Positions 22,941 to 30,124 of a DNA stretch of 40,741 nucleotides are shown here, piece after piece (position 1 is the first letter of the stretch; the number at the start of each line of letters is the position of its first letter). Both the position numbers and the translations under genes were made by a program. The DNA comes from CAYMRL01 sp964473205 (GTDB taxonomy: Bacteria > Deinococcota > Deinococci > Deinococcales > Trueperaceae). The notes under the pieces are model-generated. The model ran no database searches and was not told the origin of the DNA. It was given only the letters and a program-made list of their open reading frames with translations. Location of the stretch: NCBI GenBank assembly GCA_964473205.1, contig CAYYOK010000016.1:1-40741 (forward strand), given 5' to 3'.

Positions 22941-23402
22941 GTGACCGCTCCCCTCGACTTCCGCCCGGCCACCCGCGACGACCTGCCCATCCTCGTCGAG
23001 CTCTTGGCCGACGATCCCCTAGGAGCCCAGCGGGAGCGCCCGGGGGACCCCCTGCCCCGGGCCTACCTCGACGCGTTCGCCGCCATCGACGCCGACCCCA
23101 ACCAGGAGCTGGTGGTCGCGGTCCAGGGCGAGCAGGTCGTGGGCCTCATGCAGCTTAGCTTCCTCCCCTACCTCACCCATCAGGGTGGCTGGCGGGCGTT
23201 GATCGAAGGCGTGCGAGTGTCTGCCGGCGCCCGCTCGCAAGGAGTCGGCGGCGCCATGTTCCGCTGGGCCATCGAGCGCGCGAGGGAACGCGGCTGCGTG
23301 ATGGTGCAGCTCACCACCGACAGGTCGCGCCCCGACGCCTTGCGCTTCTACGAGCGGCTGGGGTTCAAGAACACGCACCACGGGTTGAAGCTGCTGCTGT
23401 GA
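22941..23402 (+). CDS. GNAT family N-acetyltransferase
   Basis: A 153-residue acetyltransferase. The acetyl-CoA loop is RSQGVGGAMFRWAIERARERG, quoted in part as RSQGVGGAMF, and LRFYERLGFKNTHHGLKLLL is the usual GNAT C-terminal motif B. N-terminal FRPATRDDLPILVELL is also typical. Substrate unknown; small GNATs of this size acetylate amines, aminoglycosides or protein N-termini. GTG at 22941 follows AAGGTGAGG closely. It is divergent from the S66 gene, only 23 bp away, so the promoters overlap. Confidence 0.87.
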   Translation: MTAPLDFRPATRDDLPILVELLADDPLGAQRERPGDPLPRAYLDAFAAIDADPNQELVVAVQGEQVVGLMQLSFLPYLTHQGGWRALIEGVRVSAGARSQGVGGAMFRWAIERARERGCVMVQLTTDRSRPDALRFYERLGFKNTHHGLKLLL

Positions 23403-23426
23403 GTTGAGGGTTGCCGCCCACGCACA

Positions 23427-24140
23427 TCAGCCTTCCGGCCGAACCTGGGCCATGATCGCCAACGGCCTGCCCTCCGGGTCGTCGAAGAACGCCATCCACT
23501 CCTCGGTCCCGTTCTGATGCCGGTGGATCAGGTGCGGCGCGGCGCGGAAGCTGGCGCCTCTCGCGCTGAGCTCGACGTGGGCGGCCTGGATGTCATCGAC
23601 GCGGAAGTAGAGCACCGACTCGTCGGGCGAGGGTTGCTCACGCCGCTGCAAGTAGAGGCGCGTGCCGCCGACGTCGAAGAAGGCGAGGTCGCCGTAGGTG
23701 TAGAGATGCGTCAGGCCGAGAAGGCGGCCGTAGAACTCCTCCGACTCGCCGATGTCCCTCACCGTCCTGGCCACCTGGCCGATGGGTCCCAGAGTGGTCA
23801 TCGATTCCTCTCCCCTTCCGGTGGGCGCGCCTACTGACACGGCCGCAGTCCGCCCAGGTACTGCATTCGCTGCGTCGGCCCGCGCCGCCAGAGCGCTGTC
23901 GCGCGGCACGCCCTCCCACTGCCTCAGAGCACGCCGATCTGCCAGCCCCAGTTTCTGCAGGGCGTTGGTCAGGTGGTATTTGACCGTACCCACGCTCACC
24001 CCGAGCCGCGAGGCGATCTGCCGGCTCGTCATGCCGTGACGCACGGCGTGAACCGCGCGCCACTCGGCCGGTGTGAGCACGTCGTCGTGAGGCGGACGTC
24101 CACGCGGCCGGCGGGTACGGCGCACAGGGCTATAGCGCAC
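23427..24140 (-). CDS. LuxR-type HTH fused to a VOC (glyoxalase-like) domain
   Basis: A 237-residue protein. Residues 22-70 are a LuxR/GerE-type helix-turn-helix (LTPAEWRAVHAVRHGMTSRQ, IASRLGVSVGTVKYHLTN, KLGLADRRAL). After an Ala-rich linker, residues 116-237 are a VOC domain (IGQVARTVRDIGESEEFYGR, LLGLTHLYTYGDLAFF, TRLYLQRRE, EEWMAFFDDPEGRPLAIM). The simplest reading is a ligand-sensing or enzyme-linked regulator. GTG at 24140 lies 6 bases after TACCAT (24152-24147), fitting a leaderless start; the frame stays open to 24305 but that part is not protein-like. A second in-frame ATG at 23801 has GGAGAGGA just upstream and could give the VOC domain alone. Confidence 0.8.
   Translation of the reverse strand: MRYSPVRRTRRPRGRPPHDDVLTPAEWRAVHAVRHGMTSRQIASRLGVSVGTVKYHLTNALQKLGLADRRALRQWEGVPRDSALAARADAANAVPGRTAAVSVGAPTGRGEESMTTLGPIGQVARTVRDIGESEEFYGRLLGLTHLYTYGDLAFFDVGGTRLYLQRREQPSPDESVLYFRVDDIQAAHVELSARGASFRAAPHLIHRHQNGTEEWMAFFDDPEGRPLAIMAQVRPEG
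23801..23815 (-). promoter_or_regulatory. Internal ribosome site and start within the HTH-VOC gene
   Basis: GGAGAGGA followed by ATCG and ATG (23801) sits exactly at the junction between linker and VOC domain. Translation from here would give a free 124-residue VOC protein from the same reading frame. Confidence 0.55.
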
Positions 24141-24239
24141 GAGGCCATGGTAGCGAGTGCGGTGCCGGTTTTCCCTAGCCCTGTGGCGACCGCCAGCAGG
24201 TCTCGATCCGTTTTGGCCCGTCGCGTAGGGCGGAGCAGT

Positions 24240-24256
24240 TAGGCACCTACTGCCTA
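24240..24256. repeat. TAGGCA/TGCCTA inverted repeat upstream of second toxin-antitoxin operon
   Basis: TAGGCA (24240-24245) and TGCCTA (24251-24256) flank CCTAC. It lies 48 bases before the antitoxin start and between divergent genes. An inverted TGCCTA/TAGGCA pair also lies upstream of vapB at 9702-9720, in the opposite arm order. Confidence 0.5.
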
Positions 24257-24285
24257 GATTCTCCCGGCAGGGGCCAAGGTGATGA

Positions 24286-24304
24286 TGTGCTACCATGTAA
24301 CACA
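24286..24304 (+). promoter_or_regulatory. Leaderless -10 box and small inverted repeat of antitoxin gene
   Basis: TACCAT (24291-24296) is followed by seven bases and the ATG, with no Shine-Dalgarno. TGTG before it and CACA after it form a short inverted pair around the box, suitable for autoregulation. The -35 is not obvious. Confidence 0.5.
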
Positions 24305-24576
24305 TGACTAGGATCGGCGTAAGAGAGCTCAGACAGAACGCCAGCGTCTACCTGGCTCGAGTTCAGGAAGGCGAGGTGATCGAGGTGACTTCGCGAGGCA
24401 GAACAGTCGCTCGGATCGTGCCGGCCGTAGAAAGCCTTTGGGACAAGATGATGGCAGAGGGACACATTCGACCGCCCCTACCGGGTGCCCGACTGGAGGA
24501 CATAGAACCTGCACCACCCATTCCTGGCTTCAACGCGTCTGAGATCCTGCGCCAGATGCGAGAGCACGAGCGCTAA
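24304..24576 (+). CDS. Phd/YefM-type antitoxin
   Basis: A 90-residue antitoxin. MTRIGVRELRQNASVYLARVQEGEVIEVTSRGRTVARIVP is the standard Phd/YefM DNA-binding N-terminus (read in parts: IGVRELRQNASVYL, EVTSRGRTVARIVP). The C-terminal 45 residues are Pro-rich and end in ILRQMREHER, the toxin-binding region. It should neutralise the PIN toxin encoded 9 bp downstream and repress the operon. It is divergent from the HTH-VOC gene. Confidence 0.88.
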   Translation: MTRIGVRELRQNASVYLARVQEGEVIEVTSRGRTVARIVPAVESLWDKMMAEGHIRPPLPGARLEDIEPAPPIPGFNASEILRQMREHER

Positions 24577-24585
24577 GGGCCATCG

Positions 24586-24984
24586 ATGCTGTACTTCGAC
24601 GCATCCGCACTCGTGAAGCTCGCCGTGGAGGAAGCCGAGTCCGAGCACCTTCGGACTTACGTGGCGGAGCACTCGGAACAGCCGCGCTTCAGCAGCATGC
24701 TGGTTCATGCCGAGGTGTTGCGCGCGGTCAGACCGACGGGCGCGCAGTCGGTCGTCGCGGCTCGCAAGGCCCTGGCTTCGTGCTTTCTTGTCGACGTGAG
24801 TCGCTCGATCCTGGAGCGTGCCGGGATGCTGGATGCCGCCTCCCCGCTGCGCACCCTCGACGCGATCCACATGGTCACTGCCTCCGTCGCCGAGGAGCGC
24901 CTCACGGCGGTTGTCACCTATGACGTGCGCATGGTCGAGGCCGCCAAGGCCATGGGCTTTCCGGTCGCCTCGCCCGGTGCCTAG
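24586..24984 (+). CDS. vapC: VapC-type PIN-domain toxin
   Basis: A 132-residue PIN-domain RNase. Acidic site residues: D5 in LYFDASALVKL, E44 in LVHAEVLRAV, D84-region acid, D92 in LRTLDAIHM and D110 in VTYDVRM. The first motif and the LDAIH motif are those of the common VapC type paired with Phd-like antitoxins. Starts with ATG 9 bp after the antitoxin stop. Intact length suggests an active toxin. Target RNA is not predictable from sequence. Confidence 0.88.
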   Translation: MLYFDASALVKLAVEEAESEHLRTYVAEHSEQPRFSSMLVHAEVLRAVRPTGAQSVVAARKALASCFLVDVSRSILERAGMLDAASPLRTLDAIHMVTASVAEERLTAVVTYDVRMVEAAKAMGFPVASPGA

Positions 24985-24999
24985 GAGTAGCTGCACGAG

Positions 25000-25707
25000 T
25001 TGATCGGCTGGGAACAGGTCGCCGCGTTCCTCGAGGTCGCCAGGGAGATGCTGTCTCCCTCACGAGCCGGCCTGGCCGCGATCCTCACCCAGGACGGCGC
25101 TTTCCAGATGGCGTTGACCGTCGCCGCCCTGGCGGGCCTGTCGGAGGCGGCTGGCGAGAGCGCGGTTCTGTTCCTCAACCGCGTGCGGTTCCGACGCTTC
25201 GCCTTGAGCCTGGTCATCAGCGCCGTGATCTTCGTCTTCACCTACCTGTTCTTCGCGCTCACCATCCGGCTGGTCGCCCGCTTCGCGTTCGGCAGCGAGG
25301 TCGACGTGCTGACGGTCGCGACCGTCGTCGGTCTCTCGTTCGCGCCGCGGCTTTACGGCTTCCTGGTGTTCTTGCCGTACTTGGGACTGCCGGTATCGGT
25401 ATTGCTGAACGCGTGGACGGTGGTGGTGATGACCGCCGGAGTCGCGTGGACGCTCGAGTTCGGGCCGCTGCAGGCTTTGGCGACGATCCTGCTCGGCTCC
25501 GTCCTCCTCGCGACCCTGCAGCGTTCGATCGGGCACCCGCTCACGGCACTCTCTCGCCGCATGACGCGCCGGGCCGCCGGGGTCAGGCTCGTCACCGACG
25601 CCGAAGGGTTGAGGGCGCTCCTCGACGATGGGCCTGAGCCCGGGCTCAGGCCTGCTGGCAGCAGGGAACCGCAGTCGCCGACTCGCGCGAGGAGGCGCGG
25701 CGCATGA
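25000..25707 (+). CDS. Multispanning membrane protein of unknown function (Yip1-like topology)
   Basis: A 235-residue protein with about five hydrophobic segments between residues 37 and 180 and a basic, Pro-rich soluble C-terminus. The arrangement recalls Yip1-like membrane proteins, but no diagnostic motif is seen. TTG at 25000 follows AGGAG (24982-24986) at a rather long spacing. Its last four bases overlap the start of the next gene (ATGA), so the two are made together and probably act together. No assignment of function. Confidence 0.65.
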   Translation: MIGWEQVAAFLEVAREMLSPSRAGLAAILTQDGAFQMALTVAALAGLSEAAGESAVLFLNRVRFRRFALSLVISAVIFVFTYLFFALTIRLVARFAFGSEVDVLTVATVVGLSFAPRLYGFLVFLPYLGLPVSVLLNAWTVVVMTAGVAWTLEFGPLQALATILLGSVLLATLQRSIGHPLTALSRRMTRRAAGVRLVTDAEGLRALLDDGPEPGLRPAGSREPQSPTRARRRGA

Positions 25708-26642
25708 TCGCGCTGCTGATCGGCCTCGCGGCGTTCATCCTGCTGCTGTCGCTGCTCCTCGCCCCCGTGGAGGCCCTCGGCTGGTGGGCGGGTTGGTTCG
25801 GCGAGGGGCTCGACGAGCCGCGCGAGGACGACGATGCCGACTATCGAGCCATGAGCGGCGCCAAGGACGCGCGGCTCTACGTCGTGTACTTGGATGGCAT
25901 CGCGAAGGCCGTACAGGACAACTACGACGAGGTGCAGGACCTGCTCGACCAGCTGAGCGGGGGCCTGCCCGACGCCGTGGTCCTGGGCGACATCATGCCG
26001 TACTCACCGAGGAACCTGGGCCTGACGCAGGACAGGCCCTTCGCGCGCTTCTGGCGCCGGATGCTGAACCTCAAGCTGGCCGATGGGAACTCGTTGCTGT
26101 CGTTCTCGATCAACGTGCGCAACCTGCTGCAGGTGCTGGTGGCGGCCGACCGCCGCTACGGCCCCGTGTACGGCCGCGGTGAGGCGCAGGTGATCCTCAA
26201 CTCGTTGGTGCGCGCCGGCTACGACATCGCGGCCAAGACGCCGATCGTCATCGTCGGCTACAGCGGCGGCGCCCAGATCGGTCTGGTCGCCACGCCGTTC
26301 CTGAAGCGGGCACTGGGCGCCAAGATCACGATGGTGTCGCTGGCCGGCGTGTTCGCCAGCAGTCCTGGCCTGGATGACCTCGACCACTTCTACGACCTCG
26401 AGGGCAGCTCGGATAACGTCACCATGTACGGTCGGGTCCTGTTCCCCGGCCGCTGGAGGGTGTGGCGCGACTCGCAATGGAACCGGCTCAAGACCCGGGG
26501 CAAGCTGACGCAGGTGCCGCTGGGACCGATGAAGCACCACGGGCGCGGCGGCTACCTCGACGGCGAGAGCTTCATGGACGGCCTCCACCACCGCTCGATC
26601 ACGGCGGAGAAGTTGATCGAAGTGATCGAAGGGCTGAGCTAG
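25704..26642 (+). CDS. Membrane-anchored serine-hydrolase-like protein
   Basis: A 312-residue protein with one N-terminal hydrophobic anchor (about 2-24), an acidic linker and a soluble domain containing VIVGYSGGAQIGLVA (G185-Y186-S187-G188-G189), the nucleophile elbow of alpha/beta hydrolases. D237 in GSSDNVTMYG and H278/H279 in MKHHGRGGYLDG are in plausible places for the acid and base. AKDARLYVVYLDGIAKAVQDNY opens the domain. Substrate unknown; a lipid or ester at the membrane is a guess. It is coupled to the upstream membrane protein and its stop overlaps the convergent ABC permease stop (CTAG). Confidence 0.68.
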   Translation: MIALLIGLAAFILLLSLLLAPVEALGWWAGWFGEGLDEPREDDDADYRAMSGAKDARLYVVYLDGIAKAVQDNYDEVQDLLDQLSGGLPDAVVLGDIMPYSPRNLGLTQDRPFARFWRRMLNLKLADGNSLLSFSINVRNLLQVLVAADRRYGPVYGRGEAQVILNSLVRAGYDIAAKTPIVIVGYSGGAQIGLVATPFLKRALGAKITMVSLAGVFASSPGLDDLDHFYDLEGSSDNVTMYGRVLFPGRWRVWRDSQWNRLKTRGKLTQVPLGPMKHHGRGGYLDGESFMDGLHHRSITAEKLIEVIEGLS

Positions 26643-27406
26643 ACCCCGCTGTGCCGAATCGCGCGGATCCCCAGCGCCAGGCCCACCACACAGAGCAACA
26701 GGGTAGCCAGCAGCCCCCAGCCCACCTCCGGCACCCAGACCTGCCCGGCGAACAGGGCGCGCTCGGCGTCGACGACGTAACGCAGCGGGTTGAAGGCGGC
26801 CACGGCGCGCATCCACCCCGGCCCGGTCTCGAGCGGCAGCATCATGCCGGAGAGGATCAGCAGCGGGAACTGCAGGGTCGTCTGCACACCCCAGAACATC
26901 GCCGGCTGGTGGCGCACAGAGATGGCTAGCGCATAGGAGAGCGCACCGAGACCGACGCCGAAGAGCCCTAGAAGCACCAGTCCGAGCAGCACGGGCAAGG
27001 GCGGAGCGCGGAAACCGAACGGCAGGAGCACCAGCACGATCACCGCCGCCTGCACCATCAGCGGCGCCATCTCCTTCAACGACTTGCCGACCAGCAGCGC
27101 CGAACGGTTCAGAGGGCTGACCAGCATCCTCTCGTAGGAGCCGGTCTCGACCTCGGTCAGCAGCCCGTAGCCGACGGCACCCGTGCCGAACAGCGCGATC
27201 ATCACCAGCACGCCGGGCACGAACCACTGCAGCGTCGACTCGGCGCCGACCGCCCCCGGCGACATGATCCCGCCCAGCAGCGGCCCGAAGAGCCCAAGGA
27301 AGATCAGCGGCTGGACCAGCGTAAGCAGCGGGCCGTAGGGGTCGCGCAGGGTCGGCAGGATCTCGCGGATGAACACGGTACGCGTGTCTCGCAGGAACTT
27401 GCTCAT
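26639..27406 (-). CDS. ABC-2 type exporter permease (DrrB-like)
   Basis: A 255-residue inner-membrane protein with six spans. FLRDTRTVFIREILPTLRDP, LVQPLIFLGLFGPLLGG, ETGSYERMLVSPLNRSALLVGKSLKEM (read in parts) and PLLILSGMMLPLETGP are typical of ABC-2 permeases of the DrrB/NodJ type. It forms the channel for the ATPase encoded just upstream, with which it overlaps by four bases (ATGA). Probable role is drug or lipid export, in keeping with control by a TetR regulator. Confidence 0.88.
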   Translation of the reverse strand: MSKFLRDTRTVFIREILPTLRDPYGPLLTLVQPLIFLGLFGPLLGGIMSPGAVGAESTLQWFVPGVLVMIALFGTGAVGYGLLTEVETGSYERMLVSPLNRSALLVGKSLKEMAPLMVQAAVIVLVLLPFGFRAPPLPVLLGLVLLGLFGVGLGALSYALAISVRHQPAMFWGVQTTLQFPLLILSGMMLPLETGPGWMRAVAAFNPLRYVVDAERALFAGQVWVPEVGWGLLATLLLCVVGLALGIRAIRHSGV

Positions 27407-28443
27407 GCTTGCAGCGCTCCTTCGTCCGGGCGGCCGGATGCACCGCCGCGCGGGACGCCCTGGTCATCAGAGCCGCCCGCCTCGGCGTCGGCTCCGCCGG
27501 CCTCGCGCAGGCTGCGGCCGGTCAGATTGAGGAAGACGTCGTCGAGCGAGGGCTGGCGGGCGCTGGCGCTGGCTACCTCGATCCCGGCGGAAGCCAACCG
27601 CAACAACAGCCGCGGCAGCTCCGACGGGCCGTCGGCCACGCGCAGGTTCAGGGTGACGAGGCCCTCGCCCTCCTGCGAGATGCTGCCTTCGGCCCCGGAC
27701 AGCTCGAGTGCGGTGGCGGCCTGATCGGCGCGGAGGCGCAGGCTGAGGCTGTCGCCGCCGAGCTCGCGCTTGAGGTTCTCGGCGGTGTCGTCGGCGATGA
27801 TCCGGCCGTGGTCGATGATGACGACCCGCTCGGCCATCGCGTCGGCCTCCTCCAGGTAGTGCGTGGTGAGCACGAGCGTCGTGCCCGATTCGCGACGCAG
27901 CCGCAGGATGTGCTCCCAGAGGTTCGCGCGGTTGTGAGGGTCCATGCCGGTCGAGGGCTCGTCCAGGAAGAGCAGGGGCGGTCGGTTCACGAGGCCAATC
28001 GCTATGTCAAGCCGGCGCCTCTGCCCGCCCGACAGCGTGCTCACGGTGCGATTGGCCAACTCGGCCAGGTCGAGGGACCCGAGCAGCTCGTCGGCGCGGC
28101 CACGAGCCGAGGAGTCGGCCAGACCGTACGCCCTGCCCTGCGTGATCAGCTCGTCGCGGACGCGGTGGAAGTGGCCGGCGCCGTTGCCCTGGCCGACGTA
28201 GCCGATGCGCCTGCGCACCTCGACCGGGTCGGCCGTCACGCTCACCCCGGCGACCTTGGCGCTGCCCGAGCTCGGCGGCAGCAGCGTCGAGAGCATGCGC
28301 AGCGTCGTCGACTTGCCGGCTCCGTTGGGACCTAGGAAGGCGATGAGCTCGCCCTCGCCGACGTCGAGATCGATGCCCTTGACCGCCTCGACGGCCTGCT
28401 CCCCCTTCCCGAACCGTTTGGTCAATCCTCTCGCCTCGATCAT
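27403..28443 (-). CDS. ABC exporter ATPase (DrrA-like)
   Basis: A 346-residue ATPase. Walker A GPNGAGKSTT, Q-loop in GYVGQGN, signature LSGGQRRRLDIA, Walker B LLFLDEPSTGMD and switch His in VLTTHYLEEAD are all intact. A C-terminal extension of about 100 residues (SLRLRADQAATALEL through SASARQPSLDDVFLNLTGRSL) is the usual DrrA-type regulatory domain; the last 35 residues are Gly/Ala/Asp-rich. ATG at 28443 has GGAG 6 bases upstream. It works with the ABC-2 permease as an exporter and is divergent from the TetR gene. Confidence 0.92.
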   Translation of the reverse strand: MIEARGLTKRFGKGEQAVEAVKGIDLDVGEGELIAFLGPNGAGKSTTLRMLSTLLPPSSGSAKVAGVSVTADPVEVRRRIGYVGQGNGAGHFHRVRDELITQGRAYGLADSSARGRADELLGSLDLAELANRTVSTLSGGQRRRLDIAIGLVNRPPLLFLDEPSTGMDPHNRANLWEHILRLRRESGTTLVLTTHYLEEADAMAERVVIIDHGRIIADDTAENLKRELGGDSLSLRLRADQAATALELSGAEGSISQEGEGLVTLNLRVADGPSELPRLLLRLASAGIEVASASARQPSLDDVFLNLTGRSLREAGGADAEAGGSDDQGVPRGGASGRPDEGALQA

Positions 28444-28468
28444 GCCGTCTCCTCGCCTGCGCAATTTT

Positions 28469-28525
28469 CCGTACACTGTACGGCGTGCCGCGATAAGATA
28501 GCATACGGTGTACGGAGTTCGTCAA
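28469..28525. promoter_or_regulatory. Two TetR-type operators and exporter promoter
   Basis: CCGTACA-C-TGTACGG (28469-28483) is a perfect 15-bp inverted repeat; a related imperfect site, ATACGGTGTACGG, lies at 28503-28515. On the minus strand TTGACG (28525-28520) and TATCTT (28500-28495) form a promoter with a 19-base spacer that contains the second site. Binding by the TetR protein encoded next door would shut off the exporter and probably itself. Confidence 0.65.
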
Positions 28526-28577
28526 GCGGCCCGGCGAGTCATGATGGCGGGAGGCGAGAGGAGCGCAGGCTAGCCCG

Positions 28578-29435
28578 ATGTCCGAGCTACCTAACGAGAC
28601 GACCGGCAAGAAGACGGCCGGCTCCCCGAGCGGCCTCGAGGCCAGCGCAGGAACCAGCGCAGAGGCGAGAGCCGAAGCCAGAGCCGCTGCCAGGGCCGAG
28701 GCGTTGCGCATGCTGCAGCTCATGTGGGAGCCCTCCATGCCACCGACGCCACCGACGGCGCCGGTGCGTGGGCCCAAGCCGCGGATCAGCCTCGAGCAGA
28801 TCGTCGAGGCGGCCGTGCGCCTCGCCGACGCGCACGGTCAGGACGCGCTCTCCATGCGGAGGGTGGCGTCCGAGCTGAAGGTCGGCGTCATGTCGCTCTA
28901 CACCTATGTGACCAACAAGGCCGAGCTGTTCGAGCTGATGGTCGACCGGGTGCTCGGCGAGCGGCGGCCCGTCGATCCCTCCGAGCCCTGGCGCGACAGG
29001 GTGAGAGCTTGGGCCGTCGACCGCTGGGGTCTGCTTCGGCGCCACCCTTGGATTCTCGACCAGAGCCTCTACCGCTTCTCCTGGGGCCCGAACGCCATGG
29101 ACGCCGACGAAGAGCTCACCGCGGCGCTCGACGCCTCCGGTCTCAGCCCGCACCACACCGTCGAGTGCGCGTTGACCGTCCAAGCCTACGTGAACGGCTC
29201 CGCGCACGGCTCTCAGGTCGAGTACCGCGCGGAGCAAGCGTCCGGCACGTCGCTGTTCGAGCACCACGTCGCGCGCTCCGTCTTCTACGAGACCTACTAC
29301 GAGGAGCGCCGCTTCCCCGCCACCACGAAGATCTACCTGGCCGGCGGCTACGACGAGTTCTCGCTCGACCCCTTCCTCTTCGGGCTCGAGCGGCTGTTGG
29401 ACGGCTTCGAGGCACTGCTACACTCGGCGCCGTGA
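28578..29435 (+). CDS. TetR/AcrR family transcriptional repressor
   Basis: A 285-residue regulator. The DNA-binding domain lies unusually late, at about 73-120 (ISLEQIVEAAVRLADAHGQD, ALSMRRVASELKVGVMSLYTYV, TNKAELFELMVDRVLGE), after a 70-residue Ala/Glu/Arg-rich, then Pro-rich, N-terminal extension. The C-terminal half (WAVDRWGLLRRHPWILDQSL and onward) is a TetR_C ligand-binding domain. It sits divergent from the DrrAB-like exporter with paired operators in between, so it most likely represses that exporter and responds to its substrate. No strong Shine-Dalgarno precedes the ATG. Confidence 0.87.
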   Translation: MSELPNETTGKKTAGSPSGLEASAGTSAEARAEARAAARAEALRMLQLMWEPSMPPTPPTAPVRGPKPRISLEQIVEAAVRLADAHGQDALSMRRVASELKVGVMSLYTYVTNKAELFELMVDRVLGERRPVDPSEPWRDRVRAWAVDRWGLLRRHPWILDQSLYRFSWGPNAMDADEELTAALDASGLSPHHTVECALTVQAYVNGSAHGSQVEYRAEQASGTSLFEHHVARSVFYETYYEERRFPATTKIYLAGGYDEFSLDPFLFGLERLLDGFEALLHSAP

Positions 29436-30124
29436 CGCTCACCGACGCGCACGAGGCCATCCGCCGCCGCTTCGACGAGCGCGCACCTCATTACGACGAG
29501 AGCGACATGCACCGCGCCGTGGCCGCCGCGGTGGCTCGCTTCGTCTCGCTGGTTGGGGTCGATACCGTGCTGGACGTGGCCACCGGGACCGGCTTGGTCC
29601 TGCGCGCCGTGCGCGACAGGTCGGCTGCCGAGACTAGCAAGGCGGCACCAGGCGGAGATGTCTGGGCGCCGCGCTTCATAGGTGTCGACCTGTCGCCTGG
29701 CATGCTCGCCGTCGCCGCGCGCGAGCTGCCGCACGCGACCCTGCTGGTAGCCGACGCGGCCGCCCTGCCTCTGCCCGACGACTCGATCGACCTCGTCATC
29801 TGCGCGACCGCGCTGCACATGATCCCCGACACCGAGGCCGCGGTCGCCGAGTGGCGCAGGGTCCTGCGGCCGCATGGGCGGGCCGTGACCGCGACCTTCG
29901 CTCGGCCCGACCGGGGAGCGAGGAACACCCACCCCTACCCCGTGAACCACGCGCCGTTCGCGTCACCGGAAGACCTGGCGCGCACCGTGGCCGCGCTGGG
30001 CTTCTCGCTCGGACGCTTCGAGACCTGGACCAACGCTCAGGACAACGTGCTCATCGCGGAGCTCGCGCTCGACCCCGACGCTACTGCCACACCTGATACC
30101 GTTCCCGAGGAGGGACGGCCATGA
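29432..30124 (+). CDS. SAM-dependent methyltransferase
   Basis: A 230-residue class I methyltransferase of the UbiE/Methyltransf_11 kind. Motif I is VLDVATGTGLVLRAV; FIGVDLSPGMLAVAARELP is the second strand with its acidic residue; ADAAALPLPDDSIDLVICATALHMIPD is the post-motif region (read in parts). GTG at 29432 overlaps the TetR stop (GTGA), so it is translationally coupled to the regulator. It may modify the compound exported by the neighbouring ABC system; that is inference. Confidence 0.87.
   Translation: MTLTDAHEAIRRRFDERAPHYDESDMHRAVAAAVARFVSLVGVDTVLDVATGTGLVLRAVRDRSAAETSKAAPGGDVWAPRFIGVDLSPGMLAVAARELPHATLLVADAAALPLPDDSIDLVICATALHMIPDTEAAVAEWRRVLRPHGRAVTATFARPDRGARNTHPYPVNHAPFASPEDLARTVAALGFSLGRFETWTNAQDNVLIAELALDPDATATPDTVPEEGRP

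Noticed and set aside
24141..24305. N-terminal 55 codons of the HTH-VOC open frame
   Set aside because: The stretch lacks protein-like features, overlaps the antitoxin promoter region and lies upstream of the TACCAT box before GTG 24140.
26004..27467. 487-codon minus-strand open frame covering the hydrolase and ABC permease genes
   Set aside because: It is a shadow of two well-supported genes and has no recognisable motif.
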